Shown here piece after piece: positions 33,628 through 46,600 of a DNA stretch of 64,000 bases. The notes under the pieces were generated by a model. That model worked only from the letters and a program-made list of their open reading frames with translations. It was not told where the DNA came from and searched no databases. A program made the position numbers and the translations under genes. Each line of letters starts with the position of its first letter. The stretch's first letter is position 1. The stretch is from Aphrocallistes beatrix (taxonomy: Eukaryota > Porifera > Hexactinellida > Sceptrulophora > Aphrocallistidae). The stretch spans positions 2,542,001 to 2,606,000 of the forward strand of contig OY725491.1 of NCBI GenBank assembly GCA_963281255.1, written 5' to 3'.

Positions 33628-34650
33628 CTTACTATTAAAACTCGATTAATGTGTATATATGTACGTATATATACAGTGGAACCTCCATAATCCGACATTC
33701 AATGGGAGACGAAAAAAATGTCGGATTAGCAAATTGTCGGATCATCGAATAACCTCCATAATCCGACATTTGTGGAAAATCAGCAAAATGTCGGATTATA
33801 GAGGTAAAATAACCTCCACAATCTGACAATATTTTACAGACGAATAATTTGTCTGATCAAAGAGGTAAAATAACCCCTCCATAATCCGACATTATTTGAT
33901 AGACGAAAAAAATGTCGGATTATACAGGTCGAATTTGCATTACTGGAAAATCATTAAATTGTTGGATTCCGGAATAGCGAGGTGTCGGATTATAGAGGTT
34001 GTTTTCTATAGAAAAACGATCCGTGAACAGAAATAATGTCGGTTTAGAGAAATGTCGGATTACAGAGGTGTCGGATTACGGAGGTTCCACTGTATATACA
34101 AGCGCGCTTCGCTTGCTTGCGCTGCGCGGCTAACGGACACTTTGTGTCCGCTGGAGGCGCCCTGTGGGCGTCTGTGGTCACCATTAATTAATTATATTGG
34201 AGATAACATCTCTAAATACGCCTGTCCTAGTGTTTTAATCGATATCGCACGAAAAATCACCAAATTTGTCAATATTTAAAATTTTGATGTGTAATAATGA
34301 CGTCATGACAGAGTGATGAGTCATCATTTTTTGATAATAGTTGTACCATATGTGAGATATATTAATATACACATTCTTTTAAAATTTCAGCCTTCTATCA
34401 CTTAAAACGGCTGAGTTATGGTCGAAAAACAAATTTCCAATTATAAAAAGGTGACAATGGGTCAATGACGTCATAATTCCTTGATGAGTCGACATTTTCG
34501 TCTAAGCTCATAACTTGCCATAGCCAAAAGACTCCTACATGCCAAAAACCAGCTTTTCGTGCCTGGCAGTTTCTTCAATCAATTCGTTACAGAGATATAT
34601 ATAACAAACAAACACAAACAAACATTAATCGAGTTTTAATAGTAAGGATA
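33628..34650 (-). repeat. Repeat family A with both terminal blocks and a nested pogo MITE
   Basis: The block CCTTACTATTAAAACTCGAT opens the element at 33630 and its complement closes it at about 34648, so family A carries inverted terminal blocks of about 24 bp. The core is reversed (34100-34590). The TA tract next to the GC hairpin holds the MITE at 33674-34092. Confidence 0.7.
33674..34092. mobile_element. pogo-type MITE (CAGTGGAACCTCCATAATCC)
   Basis: The ends CAGTGGAACCTCCATAATCC and, reversed, CAGTGGAACCTCCGTAATCC are flanked by TA, with many internal ATGTCGGATTA units. A solo end of this subfamily occurs at about 44156-44172. Confidence 0.8.
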
Positions 34651-35153
34651 TATATATCTGTAACGAATTGTTTGAAGAAACTGCCAGGCGTAGAAAGCTG
34701 ATTTTTGGCATGTGGGAGTCTTTTAGCTATGGCTCCACTAAGTTCCGACTTCAGACGAAAATGTCGATTCATCATGGAATTATGACGTCATTGTCACCTT
34801 TATTATAATTAGAAATTTCTGTTTTTCGGCTATAACTCAGCCATTTTAGGTGATAGAAGGCTGAAATTTTAACAGAATGTGTAAATTAATATACTTCACA
34901 TATGATGCAACTATTGTCAAAAAATGATCACTCATCACTCCGTTATGACGTCATCATTACGCACCAAAAATTTTAAAATTGACAAATTTGGTGATTTTTC
35001 GTGCGATATCGATTATAATAGTAGGATGGACGTATTTAGAGATGTTATCTCCCTTATAATTAATCAATGTGACCTCAGGCGCCCAAAGAGCACCTCCGGC
35101 GGATACAAAGTGTCTGCCAGCTGCGCAGCGCAAGCAAGCGAAGCGGGCTTGTA
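34651..35153 (+). repeat. Repeat family A, forward copy
   Basis: From TGTAACGAATTGTTTGAAG to a slightly mutated hairpin and GCGGGCTTGTA. It abuts the reversed copy, so the two share the terminal block at 34620-34650. Confidence 0.75.
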
Positions 35154-35289
35154 TTACTTACATTTGCAGGTTCAGGAATTGAAAGCGATGAATTTACTAT
35201 ATTCTAAGCTCCATTAAAACAGAATTTGCTAAATACATGATTTTATCCGCTGAATCTTATGGTACATTAAGTTTCAATACATCTCAAAT

Positions 35290-35490
35290 AATGTTCCCTC
35301 ATTTCTTTCTGATTCCAAGTGAGATATACTGGATCATGGCAACTGCTGCGGCAAATATCCCACAGTCTGTTATACCAGTCTGTTTCTGAATTCTCGGTAC
35401 CACAATCTCTAGCTGCATACTATTGCTAGCAGATAAAAATGCAAGTTGGGTATCTAAGTACATTGTTGTTTCACCATAGAACATCGAATC
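35290..35490 (-). pseudogene. Ulp1/C48 peptidase-like fragment
   Basis: A 61-codon frame contains QKQTGITDCGIFAAAVA, the Gln...Asp-Cys-Gly motif around the catalytic cysteine of C48 (SUMO-protease-like) peptidases. Only this motif region remains. Such peptidase domains are often carried by DNA transposons; compare 56150-56348. Confidence 0.55.
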
Positions 35491-35851
35491 TTACAAATTC
35501 ACACCACCTCTGCCATCATAACTAGAACAGACCCAGTGGTTCTTCTTTGTGAGGTGAATCTGAACGCTTGGGAGATCATGTGCCACTCTCTTAAAACTGA
35601 TTCTAGAATGGTATGAATAATCAATACTTTTGCAAAATTGTACAAATAATAATTTCTAATAGTAGTTGAACAAAAGAAAATTTATACCTGACCCCATGAC
35701 CCCATTAATCATTGTGAGCCTAGGCGTCCAAAGGGCACCTAGACTCACAATAATTGAGACGCTACGACCATTGAAGATATCTTAGACCCACCTATAATGA
35801 CCAGTATCAGATGTTGCAGGAACTCGCAAGGCTTTCCATGCTGGGGTAGGT

Positions 35852-36930
35852 ATGAAATTCGTCGCATCACTCCTCGCTTCTCAGCTACCAAAAGACATAC
35901 AGAGTAAACTGAGGGACAAGGTAAAGGACATCGCAGACGACATCGAAGGAGAGCAGGGTCTGGATTTGATCAAGACTATCAAGCGAGAGCTCACTGAAAG
36001 AGGTTATCGTCTGGACATGTGGAGTAAAGATTTCGAAAAGATAAAGAAGATAGCAGTATTGACCGATTCAGCAGCGAACCACCACCTTCAATCCTTGCTA
36101 CTAACAGTACTTAGAAGCCCAGATGCCTTTGGACGATACAGTTGCTTACTCTAGGACTCAATTTCGAAGCTCTCAATGGAGTCGCCAGCACAAGCAACAG
36201 TCACATTCGGCTAAAGGATGTTTTACCTGTGTAGGTTCGCACATGTGGAAATATTGTCCCGAGAAGCGGTGCCCAGGCTGTGGGGAAAAATGACATACCC
36301 TCAAAGAGTGTCAGAAAAATGGAGGGGCGAAAGGCAACGTAAAGATATTTAACCTTGAACGTCGAGGCGCATGCACTGAGCTTTCTGTCGTTTTACCTGT
36401 CAAGCTGAATGGCGTACCAGTAACAGCGATCCTCGACTCAGGCGCGGGACCCTTTGTGATTGACTGCAGCACAGTTTGTGATTTAGGTCTACAATCTCTC
36501 GTAAGAAGACAAGGTATATGGTCTGGCGCGTTAACCCATAAGTGTTGTTGGGAATGCTACTCTTTCCCTGGACCTTGATGATGACGAAACCACACTTTCG
36601 AAATTCTTCGCGATGCGCGATGCTGAAATTACTTTGATTCTGGGACGAGACCTCTTTAAGAAATTCTAGTATACGGAATTCGACTGGGAAACACATAGAA
36701 TAAGACTCGGAAGGATATGGAAGGAGTCACAGGCTACCGTGGAAGGTGGAGACCCCTTATCAAGAGCTGAAGTAGCATGCTTAGAAGTTAGTAGCAGAGA
36801 TGAAGACCAATCTACCCTCATGCTATCCAGCAGTAACCTGAATCGACACCAGGAAAAACCCTCACCGAACTTCTTGAGGAATTTTCCTCCGTGTTCGCCG
36901 TGAACCCTAAGAAATAACCTCAATAACGAA
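35852..36930 (+). pseudogene. Decayed LTR-retroelement gag/protease fragment
   Basis: A gag-like helical frame (35852-36154) is followed, after frame breaks, by a CCHC zinc-knuckle remnant near 36225-36300 and a retropepsin-type motif LDSGAGP near 36435, with further pol-like sequence to about 36930. Stops and frameshifts interrupt every segment and no flanking long terminal repeats are visible. It is a dead Ty3/Gypsy-type relic; the subclass is inferred from the protease motif only. Confidence 0.65.
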
Positions 36931-37666
36931 GCATATGATCGATACAGGGAACTATATAACCTTAGTTAGTTATTACTCTTCACTAGACCGCATTATGTCA
37001 TCGGCATAGACCACCCACTGAGCTTTTAGAAACCTAGCAACATCACTATATGCATTGTTACCTCCTTCCTTAGATTGGTACAGATTATCTTATTATTGTA
37101 TTTTCCACTGTTTACTTGTCGTTAATAAATTATTAGCAATCGTATTATCGGTTTATTAACTTGATCACACATGGTGGGATGCAATAGAAAGGTATTTTTT
37201 CATGTAATCCTGATTGAGAAATTTCAAGAAAAAATGGGACATAAGTGAAAATTAGCTCGATAGAAGAGTGACAGTTCGCATATATGGTATTTATTCATGT
37301 GGATAGTAACGACGAAATATAATTGATTGATAAAGATCAAATGCTCCCTCCTGTCCCTAATTTCATATAATTTATTTTTATTTGGCAATTACAGTAGTAA
37401 GAATAAAAATAAGCTACATTTAATTTGAGAAAATGTATGTTTAAGCTCGGCATAAATGAGCCTAAAATATCATGAATAATCGCCGGGGTTTCATGTGTAT
37501 GAAAAAATCGTCCCTGCGGTTATTTTTTCGGTACTCATGAATCCCTCGGCGTTATTCAAGCCTCAGGCGAAATGCATTTTTCTCAATCTAACTTACACCC
37601 ATTCCTTCTTTTCAAAACTGTACCTCATTGGTAGATAGCATTAATTTCTCCCCACTTCAGTGAAGA
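36931..37666. other. Upstream flank of the PDZ gene
   Basis: May contain the promoter or a 5' untranslated exon. The polypyrimidine stretch TTTCTCCCCACTTCAG just before 37661 looks like a splice acceptor, so a non-coding first exon upstream is likely but was not identified. Confidence 0.4.
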
Positions 37667-40600
37667 ATGCCGAGACACCGTACCAAAGTGATACAGCTGA
37701 ACAGAATCAATAGCAACTTTGGATTGAAGTTGGTAGGCGGTAGCAACCTCAATGTTCCCCCTTCTGTTGCAGAAATACAGCCAGGAGGAGCAGTTGAGGG
37801 TTCCCACAAGGTAAGATATCGCTTTTCTGAACATGTAATAATAACATCAGCAATTGATGTGTACACAGGTATTATTCTTACGTAACAACAACGAACAACC
37901 TTGCGAGTAGGGTATCATAACGGTCTATCAGAACTTAAGAACAATTCTGAAATGGGAAAAAGCATTGCCTAGAGGAGAGGAGGTTTTGAATACATCGCCT
38001 CACCCAGCAAATTAGGAAATATATTCCATTTTAGCTAGACAAATGCCAACCCGGAGTCGACGATATCATAGACGTCATTCCGAGGCTATACCCCGCCCCT
38101 CTTGTTTTCGTCGCTAAGGCGGATTGTTTGAAAATGATAAGTCTGTCTGAATGTCAAGGTGGAAAATGTCTGTTTGATAGTATCATTCATTGACTTATCT
38201 CTTACTATTGTGATCTTGCCATTTTCTCCCATTAAAAATTCAATTTGATTTTTTTATCAAAAAGTTAGAATTATAGAACACCGACAATTCGCACCACGAC
38301 AATTCGCACCACTTTTGATTGGTCAATTTAATTTATTATACGAGTACATACAAGTATAATGTTCTACTATTTTAAAATTAAATACTTTAATTCGCTCCCA
38401 AACAGAAATGATGTGCCACACCCCTTAAGAATTCCATCTTAGTACGATCTTCGTCAAAATAGTGCAAGACTGAATCAATCAGGGCTTGTTCACTTGCTTG
38501 AGACCGCTTTCTCTTTGTCGGGGCGTTACCAGCAAGGAACCTAGCCTCCTCACTTCCACTAACCCCTGCTCACGCTTGAGGGCGGCAATAAATTTCCATA
38601 TTGTGGGATGGTGGCACCCAACAGTGGCGTTCCTATTGTATCCTATTGTGTTGTAATAACAACAATTGTGGTGCGAATTGTCGGTATCTCTAGAATTATG
38701 TATATGTATGATATGGACTTAATTATGTTATAGACAAGATTATTTCACCCTAGAATTTTCTTGGGCTGCTTCCATTAGCGAATTTGTAATATGTCAAAAG
38801 TTTCGACTTAGTTTTGATTAGTGTACTTTTTGTGCTTATCAAATCTTATATATAAAGGAGACGTGCACTTTTAGCTAGGACCACTTTAACCTGATAATGT
38901 TAATATTGTGTTATTTCTCCAGTGCAATTATGCCTTGTGCACTTCAAATATGGCAAGGCTACGTATATTTTGTGACATAATATTAGCAGCAGTGAAGTAT
39001 CCAAAAATCCTAGGGGGAGGGCAAAAATATATTTATACTTTTGATAATAATAGTGTAACCCTTTTATTAAAAATAATCGTATATATATTGTTGGTCACTA
39101 GGAAACGTTATGGGGAGGGAACATGGCCCTATGGCCCTGCCCCCTGCCCCCTCCCCCCTGGTAGGCCACTTATTTCCAGGCATGATATCTCTCTAGATCG
39201 GAGTAGGAGATCTCTTACTGTCTATTGATGGTATAGATGTTCATACATATTCACAAGAAGCAGGTGGGAATTGTTTTATCAACTCTGAGATTTTCTTGTT
39301 TTGACACATTACTTATAAAAATAATTCTTTTTTTAGTTTGTGAAGCTCTCTTGTCAGCTCCAGATTCTTGTCAATTCATATTTCAAACAAGTATGTTTTC
39401 AGTAGTCGAAACCTTTTTATTATTTACATTGTGAAGTAATAGGGGCTTAACATTAACCTTTTAATGCTATGGGTACACGCAGTGGCGGATTTAGGGGTGG
39501 GTAGCCGCCCACCCTGATGCTCACCCTTATACTTTCTTACTTGTGTCTGATATAAATGGTAGAAAGTTTGATGAGTTTTCAGTTGCCCACCCAGTCAGAT
39601 TCGATGCCTCGCTGATGCCCACTCTGTCGTAGCCCGCTAGCGCCCCCTGGGTACACGTATTACTAATATGGTAGAGTTGGTTTGTGTTGTGTTTATTTAG
39701 CTATCAACTCTGTCAGGAAGTTTGTATAAGGGCATCTTGGTCTACAAGATTTGCTCAAACCTTGCTAAAAGCTGAAAATAGATTGGTTTTAACCATTATA
39801 TTACATTATGACTATTCCACAGGATTATAGTTCTCACCTCAAACTCTAAGTACGTAAAACTCAATTAATACACATTCACCAGTGTTTCCCGCTAATCTCT
39901 TCAGTCAACGCTTTTAACTGTTAAATGACGCGCTTACTTAAATAAGTAAAGCGCCCCATTTAACATCTAAACGAGTTGAGAATTATATGAAAGTTCGGTT
40001 TGAATCTCAAGCGAAGCAACTAGAGTTTATAGTAATGTTTATGATATTTTGTAGCTTATTTAAAATTATAATACAAGTGCACTTTGCTCGCTTGCGTTCG
40101 CGGCCTGCGTACACCTGTCCCCCTCAGTCGATATCTATCACCAATAATAAAATAAACACACGTGTATTAGTATTAATTTGAAGTATAGTAGAGCTCGTAT
40201 AAGATATACCAACCTGGGAAACAGGAAAAGGTACCAACCGAAATACGTCTTCCACGAGTCGAAATTTGTAAAGGTGTCCACTTATTTTATAATGTACAAG
40301 CGCGCTTCGCTTGCTTGGGCTTCGCGGCTTGCGGACACGCCTGGAGTTACTCAATCCAGCCTATTTTGGGAATTTGTTTAATTTATATAAATATTGTAAA
40401 CAAAAGTTTACAAGTAATTTCTCATTTAGATCCGAAATATAATATTCTAGATCTACACCCTGAAAACCCCATGTCAACCGAAGCTAGTCTCATAATTTTC
40501 AAAATTCGTCAAATGGTGTTAAAATACGTATATAAAGATGATAAAATATACACATAACCTTTTTTATTGCTATACACTAGAATATAATTGAGACATCTAT

Positions 40601-43600
40601 ATAAGTCATTGCTTTGAAGTATTAATAACAATGACAGCCTACAATTATATAGAAAAGGTTGTAAAAAATTGTTTTCCATTTTTTTTTGCAGAGGTGTGAA
40701 ATTTTCGCTTAGATCTTCGAACTTAATCGTAGATTCATCATTTGATACCTACATGCCAATTTTCGTATCTCTACGTTTTACCAATTATTCAATCAATTCG
40801 GACAAACAAACAAACAAAAAAACTAACAAAAATCCTAGCGTATTAACCCTACTTGGACTCGGAATGTTGAAGTGAAAGTGAAAGTGAAAATGAAAGTGGG
40901 ATTTTTCTATTTATACTTTGTATCCCAAGTCCAAGTAGGGTTAATTAATATATAAGATTCCGAGGTTCGTATTAAGAAGTAGCCTGATTTTGTTTGAAAA
41001 TTAGGTCGGAATTCAGAAGTCCCTACGGGTAATTCCTAACGTTTTCAAATTATCAATAGTCCCAATCTCTACTACATATGCCATTTTTATCCACTATACA
41101 TGTATGATGGTGATGACAAATTGACAATTACCTCTGGTTAAAATATTTAGTCAAATACGATGTGTGGTGCCTTAAAATGAAAAATATAATGTCTTCATCC
41201 TATTTGTTTTCCAGACATATACATTCGAGAGAGCGTATTAAAGATTATCAACTTGCGTTACATGACTCTTTTAAAGAAAATAAATACTGTTTCATCTGAA
41301 CAGTTCCGGGATGGAGAACTATGCCCTGCATCAGAGTTAATTTCTCTATCACGACCCCAAGAGAAGCTCTCTTCACCTTCTCCCTCAACCCAACCCTTCC
41401 CTAGGCCTAGCCCCCCTGCCTCCCTCAGCAGCGTGAATGGCACTACCACTGATTCGTGTACCGAGTCCACTGGATCAGAGCAAAATTTGGAAACAGTCAA
41501 TTCTTCTAGGTAATATACAGTGGTGCCATGTAATATTAGTTGATAAAAGATTCAGTATATAAATGAAATTTTAGAATTCCAAACATTTAAAGTCATTTTA
41601 ATACCAGAAGCTGATATTATTCGTATAACGTTGTACGTATAATAGTCCCGTCTATTATCATACCTAAGTTTCCAAAAGTAATGTTAATCTCTAACCACAT
41701 GTTAATCTCTAACCACCAGTATAATGGTATTAGACTCGAAGACAAGTAAAAAACTTAAATGTTGTCTTATTCCAATGCTAATTTGTACTGTGTCATTGCA
41801 CACTATAAATAGCTTAGTCAACTCATTTCCTAAATATTTAGTGCATTCAATTTGTTCCAGGACCTACAAAATTGATCAAAAAGCAATCAAAGTAATGTAT
41901 TTTCAATTTTCGAATTTTTTAGTAATAATATAGTTATTGCAGGTAACTTACTGCACTCGATTTATACGTAGATCCTAGTTTAGGATTGGTGTTTCGATAG
42001 TTTTTCAGGTTTATTTGAATTCTACGTATCAAATAATAGAATGACTTCTGTGAACTATTCTAGTTTTAAGCAAGGGGAGTGATCTTTTTATTTTTCTGAT
42101 TTAATGCCACCTTTGTTCCTCTTTTTCTTTTCAAAAAGTGGGGAAAATAAACTATAAGTAGTATATCAAAATCTATTGATCCCAAAATTTTCAAATGAAC
42201 ATCTCCCGTTTGCTTCTTCACTTTAGTCTTTCATTTTCTTGCAATTCAATGTGATCTTATTTCACCATTTTGAAAAAAATAATTTTAAATGAATTTCAAG
42301 GCAAAATTGCATCTGACTTCCTCGAGTAGCTAAGTGTCTAAGACGAAAATATCTACCCATCACATAATTATGACATTATTGTTTTGCCGATTAACTCTAG
42401 GGCGCCTAATCTTGCTAACTTTACATGAACCATGAACGCCTGAGTAAATTGAATAGATAAAATATTTGGTTAAAGTGAACAACTCCGCTTAATAGGGTCA
42501 CTGTTTAATCGGGTCAACCGCTTAATTGGGCCACTTTTGGCAGGACCGGGATAGCTATCACACATAGAGGCTAATACAAAATATTTTCGGTTAATTGGGT
42601 TCTCCGCTTAATCGGGTCAAAATGTCCTCTGACCGGTGACCCTATTAAGCGGAGTCGACTGTGCGTATACATATATACACAGATACACACATATTGATTA
42701 ATCGAGTTTTAATAGTAAGGAGTTGAGCTGTAATACTGATGCAAACACTGGCACAAGTGAAATGGTAGTAATAAATGAAGTGATAAATGAAAGATATAGA
42801 TCCCCTAGTAGCAAATCTAAGTACCATACCTAAATAGTAAAATCTAGCCTTTAGTACTGTTGCGTGAAATTCTGAGGCACTTGTACAGGGTGACTCTTAA
42901 GTTCTGTTACAAGCTTCATTAGGTATAAAATTTCTTATACTCAAACGATCTTAGTTATTATGGTCCTTAGAGATTGTAATTCGAATATTTTCAATGATTT
43001 TAAAAGATTTTTCGATTCTATGACTTAGAAATGTGTTTTGTATGGTGAGTTTTGAGAAAAAAAATGTGTCCTGGTACGCAGCGAAAATCGTGAATCAGGG
43101 CCCACTGCTTTTCAAGTTATCTTCCCAGAGTCTTCAAATTTAGGAAAAATTAGCTCACACATTTTCCTCGAACACTCTAAATTTGTAGAGATATAAGATG
43201 TTCAGATCAGTGCATTTTGAGGACCAATTGGATCAGATTTTTTTGTGATGTGAAAAAAATTGCAATTTTGGGGAATTTTGCAAAATGTACCTAATTTGAA
43301 CTGCGACTGAATAACTTTTTCTCGTTTCTGATGACGAATTCAGTGGATTTATGGAATATTTCTATGGCGAATGAAAGGTACCTGGTGCTAAATCGTCATG
43401 GGACATCGATTATGAAGACATTTTTTACAGAAGCAGTGGGCCCTGATTCGCGGTTTTCGCTGCGTGCCAGGACACATTTTTTTCTCAAAACTCACCATAC
43501 AAAACACATTTCTAAGTCATAGAATCGAAAAATCTTTTAAAATCATTGAAAATATTCGAATTACAATCTCTAAGGACCATAATAACTAAGATCGTTTGAG

Positions 43601-46600
43601 TATAAAAAATTTTATACCTAATGAAACTTGTAACAGAACTTAAGAGTCACCCTGTATAAAGGGAACCATGAATGTACAACTTGCGTGAATTTCTGAGGCC
43701 CTTATATAACAGGAACCATGGATGTACAACTTGCGTGAAATTCTGAGACATTCGCTTAGAATCATTAGCAAGCTCTGATCTAATATTATGCAACTTGTAG
43801 TTCCTATTACAGAATGATATTTCACAAAACATGATGATTTTGTTCTATTTTGATTTCAAATCCTATTCTATTTCTAGGATCACCGTTGCATTATTGAGTT
43901 TGCGAAACAAAATAGAACAAAATCATCATGTTTTGTAAATATCATTCTGTAATAGGAACTACAATTTGCATAATATATTAGATCAGAGCTTGCTAAGGCT
44001 TCTAAGCGGGTGTCTCAGAATTTCACGCAAGTTGTACATCCATGGTTCCTGTTATATAACCGGAAATTTAGTGATTATAGTGACCCGGTCCAAGCCTGAC
44101 ATATTCCTACATTGTTTGTAGGACATTTTCCGATATTTTCGTAGGACATATTCCGCTTTCCTTTCTGGAGGTTCCACTGTATTTGATTTTCGTAACCAGC
44201 GTAAAATTCCCTTCGTTTTAGTGGTCACTTGACTATAATTTGAAATATCCCTAGCAACGCAGAAATGTGTCAGGAATGTATCAACTTTTCATTCTCAAAT
44301 TTGTTCAACCCCTATCGAGTGACCCCTTTTTCGATTCCGCTCAGCGAGTTGGGTAAAGCTATGCAATAAGCTATTCACAATTGTCTTTTAACACGATTTT
44401 TCTAGATTTACTTATCACAAAGCTAATGGATTCTTTGGAATATCAGAATATGCAATGTGATTGTGTTTTATTTTTAACTTTATCGTACCTAGCTATACTA
44501 ACTAGTCCAGTCAATCTGTGGTTTAAGTTGGAACATATTGCAGCAGAATTTATTCGAAAATTTATAGGAGAAAAGCTAATTAATTAAGTGACAAAAAATC
44601 CAAAAAATCATTTTCTAATTTACTCAAGTGACCCCTTAACTAAGGGAAATTTACCCTGATTACGGATATATACAAATTGGAATAGTTTAAACGAAGTTAT
44701 ATGCATTTTAACATCTTCAAAATGTGTCCGAATGTGGTACTAAAAGTGGTATTTAGGGATTTTCCAACAAAGTGATCTAGTATGTTACTTTGCTGCAGAA
44801 TTGAGTATACCAATGGGAACAAAAGGCCTGATTTTTTGGGAAGATAATAGAAGGCTGCCTCGGTTTCTCACTTTTTTTGGACAAATCATTCACAGTTGCA
44901 AATAGTGATTGTGTATGAGTCGTGTTAAACCTCGGAGTAGAACTTGAGGGGTACAAGAATCTGATATTGAATGCGTTTCAGCTTGAAGACTCGAAACAAC
45001 AGGCTACACCTCGTCGATTTTCGACTTCTATTCGATTTCTTTGCATAGTTATGGAATTTAGTCTTTTGCTCATCTAAATTTTGAGAGATATTAATCACTG
45101 AATTGACTGAAGCCAGAAAAATAGCACAAAACAAGCGATCTGCGGTCATTTGATAAAATATTTAATTAACAGATATTCAATGACTACCAAAATCGAAATA
45201 GTTTCCTAAAAATAAGCGCGATTTCCTATCTAAACTTAAAACTATCTTTAGAAATAGAGTAACTGCCATTACTTTAGTGTATTAAGTACCAAAGATGAAC
45301 CAATTTTAATTGGGAAAAAGACACAGGTACTACATTAGGATCTTTATGTTTTTTCCTTTTTAAATAAATATATTACAACCAGGGTGGCCGAGTGGTTAAG
45401 GCGTTGGACTTAAGTTCCAATGTGCATATGCACACATGGGTTCGAACCCCATTCCTGGTACTACTTTTTATTCATTATTGCAAATTTCTGGATTATTACT
45501 TAATTTCATAAATTTTATTATACGTACTATAAAATTTTTTAATTATTAGACCTTGACCATGGATTGGAACTACTGCTAAATATCTATTTTGTTTAAACTT
45601 TGAAATTTTTAGGCTACGACGCCAGGCTTTGTAACAAAATTTTCTCTTTGAGGCAAAATAGTGGACGCTGCATTTGTTAGAATTTGTGATGTTTCCAATT
45701 TTCGAATTTTATTCGATTTGTGATGTTGTCATTTGTTAGATTTTGTCAAGTTGTTCATACTAAACGAAATTGAGGGATATAAATATACATATTTTTTAGA
45801 TCCAATTTTTTGAGACTATTTTTTTTAACACTTATTGGATAACTATTCGTAGATTCAGCATAGTAGAAACGAAAACTCAACAGTTTTGATAGATTTCAGC
45901 GATGAGCAACTCCGCTACAGGAAACTTTTTGACATTACCAATAAAAAGATAATTATAAAAAATAACTTCGCAATTTTGCAATTTTCCAGATGACTGTGGG
46001 ATTCAAATCTGCATTGAAAAAATTCAAATCGGTGAAAAAGGTCAAAATTCGGTGAAAAAAGTCTTTTTGAAATGCCAACCTTAACTGTTTGAATTTGTCA
46101 AGTTTTAACTGTTAAAATTTGTGATGTTACTATAATACAAGTTTTCTTTTGCTGGAAATCAATAACTGTCGAATTAGTAAACAAATCAAATGGTATCCTA
46201 TGACCAATCTTGTGTATTATGTATATCCATATTAATTAATAAATAGCACATATGTACGTACATTATTTACGTTAAAATATTTTCATAATTCACTTATTCA
46301 TAGCCTACTTAATATAAAGCCTAACAGTAAATGTACCATGGTTGAACAACAAGATGGAAAATTTTATTTTCTGAAATTCCGTGAATTGAACTTTAAGTTA
46401 ACTAGGCATCTCTAGGACTACCAAACATTACTTTCCTGTTACCCTGTGGTTAGAATTATCATGTATAGTGAGAATGGTGATTGGATATGATATTTTAATA
46501 TTAATAGTGCATACAAACTGTACATTATATAACATAATTTGTAGAAATACAATACACAACAGAAATAATAACTGTCTCTCATTCTCTCTCTCTCCTCATT

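Noticed and set aside
35700-37000. Long terminal repeats around the gag/protease relic
   Set aside because: I looked for direct repeats bracketing the region and found none, so no LTR element boundaries are claimed.
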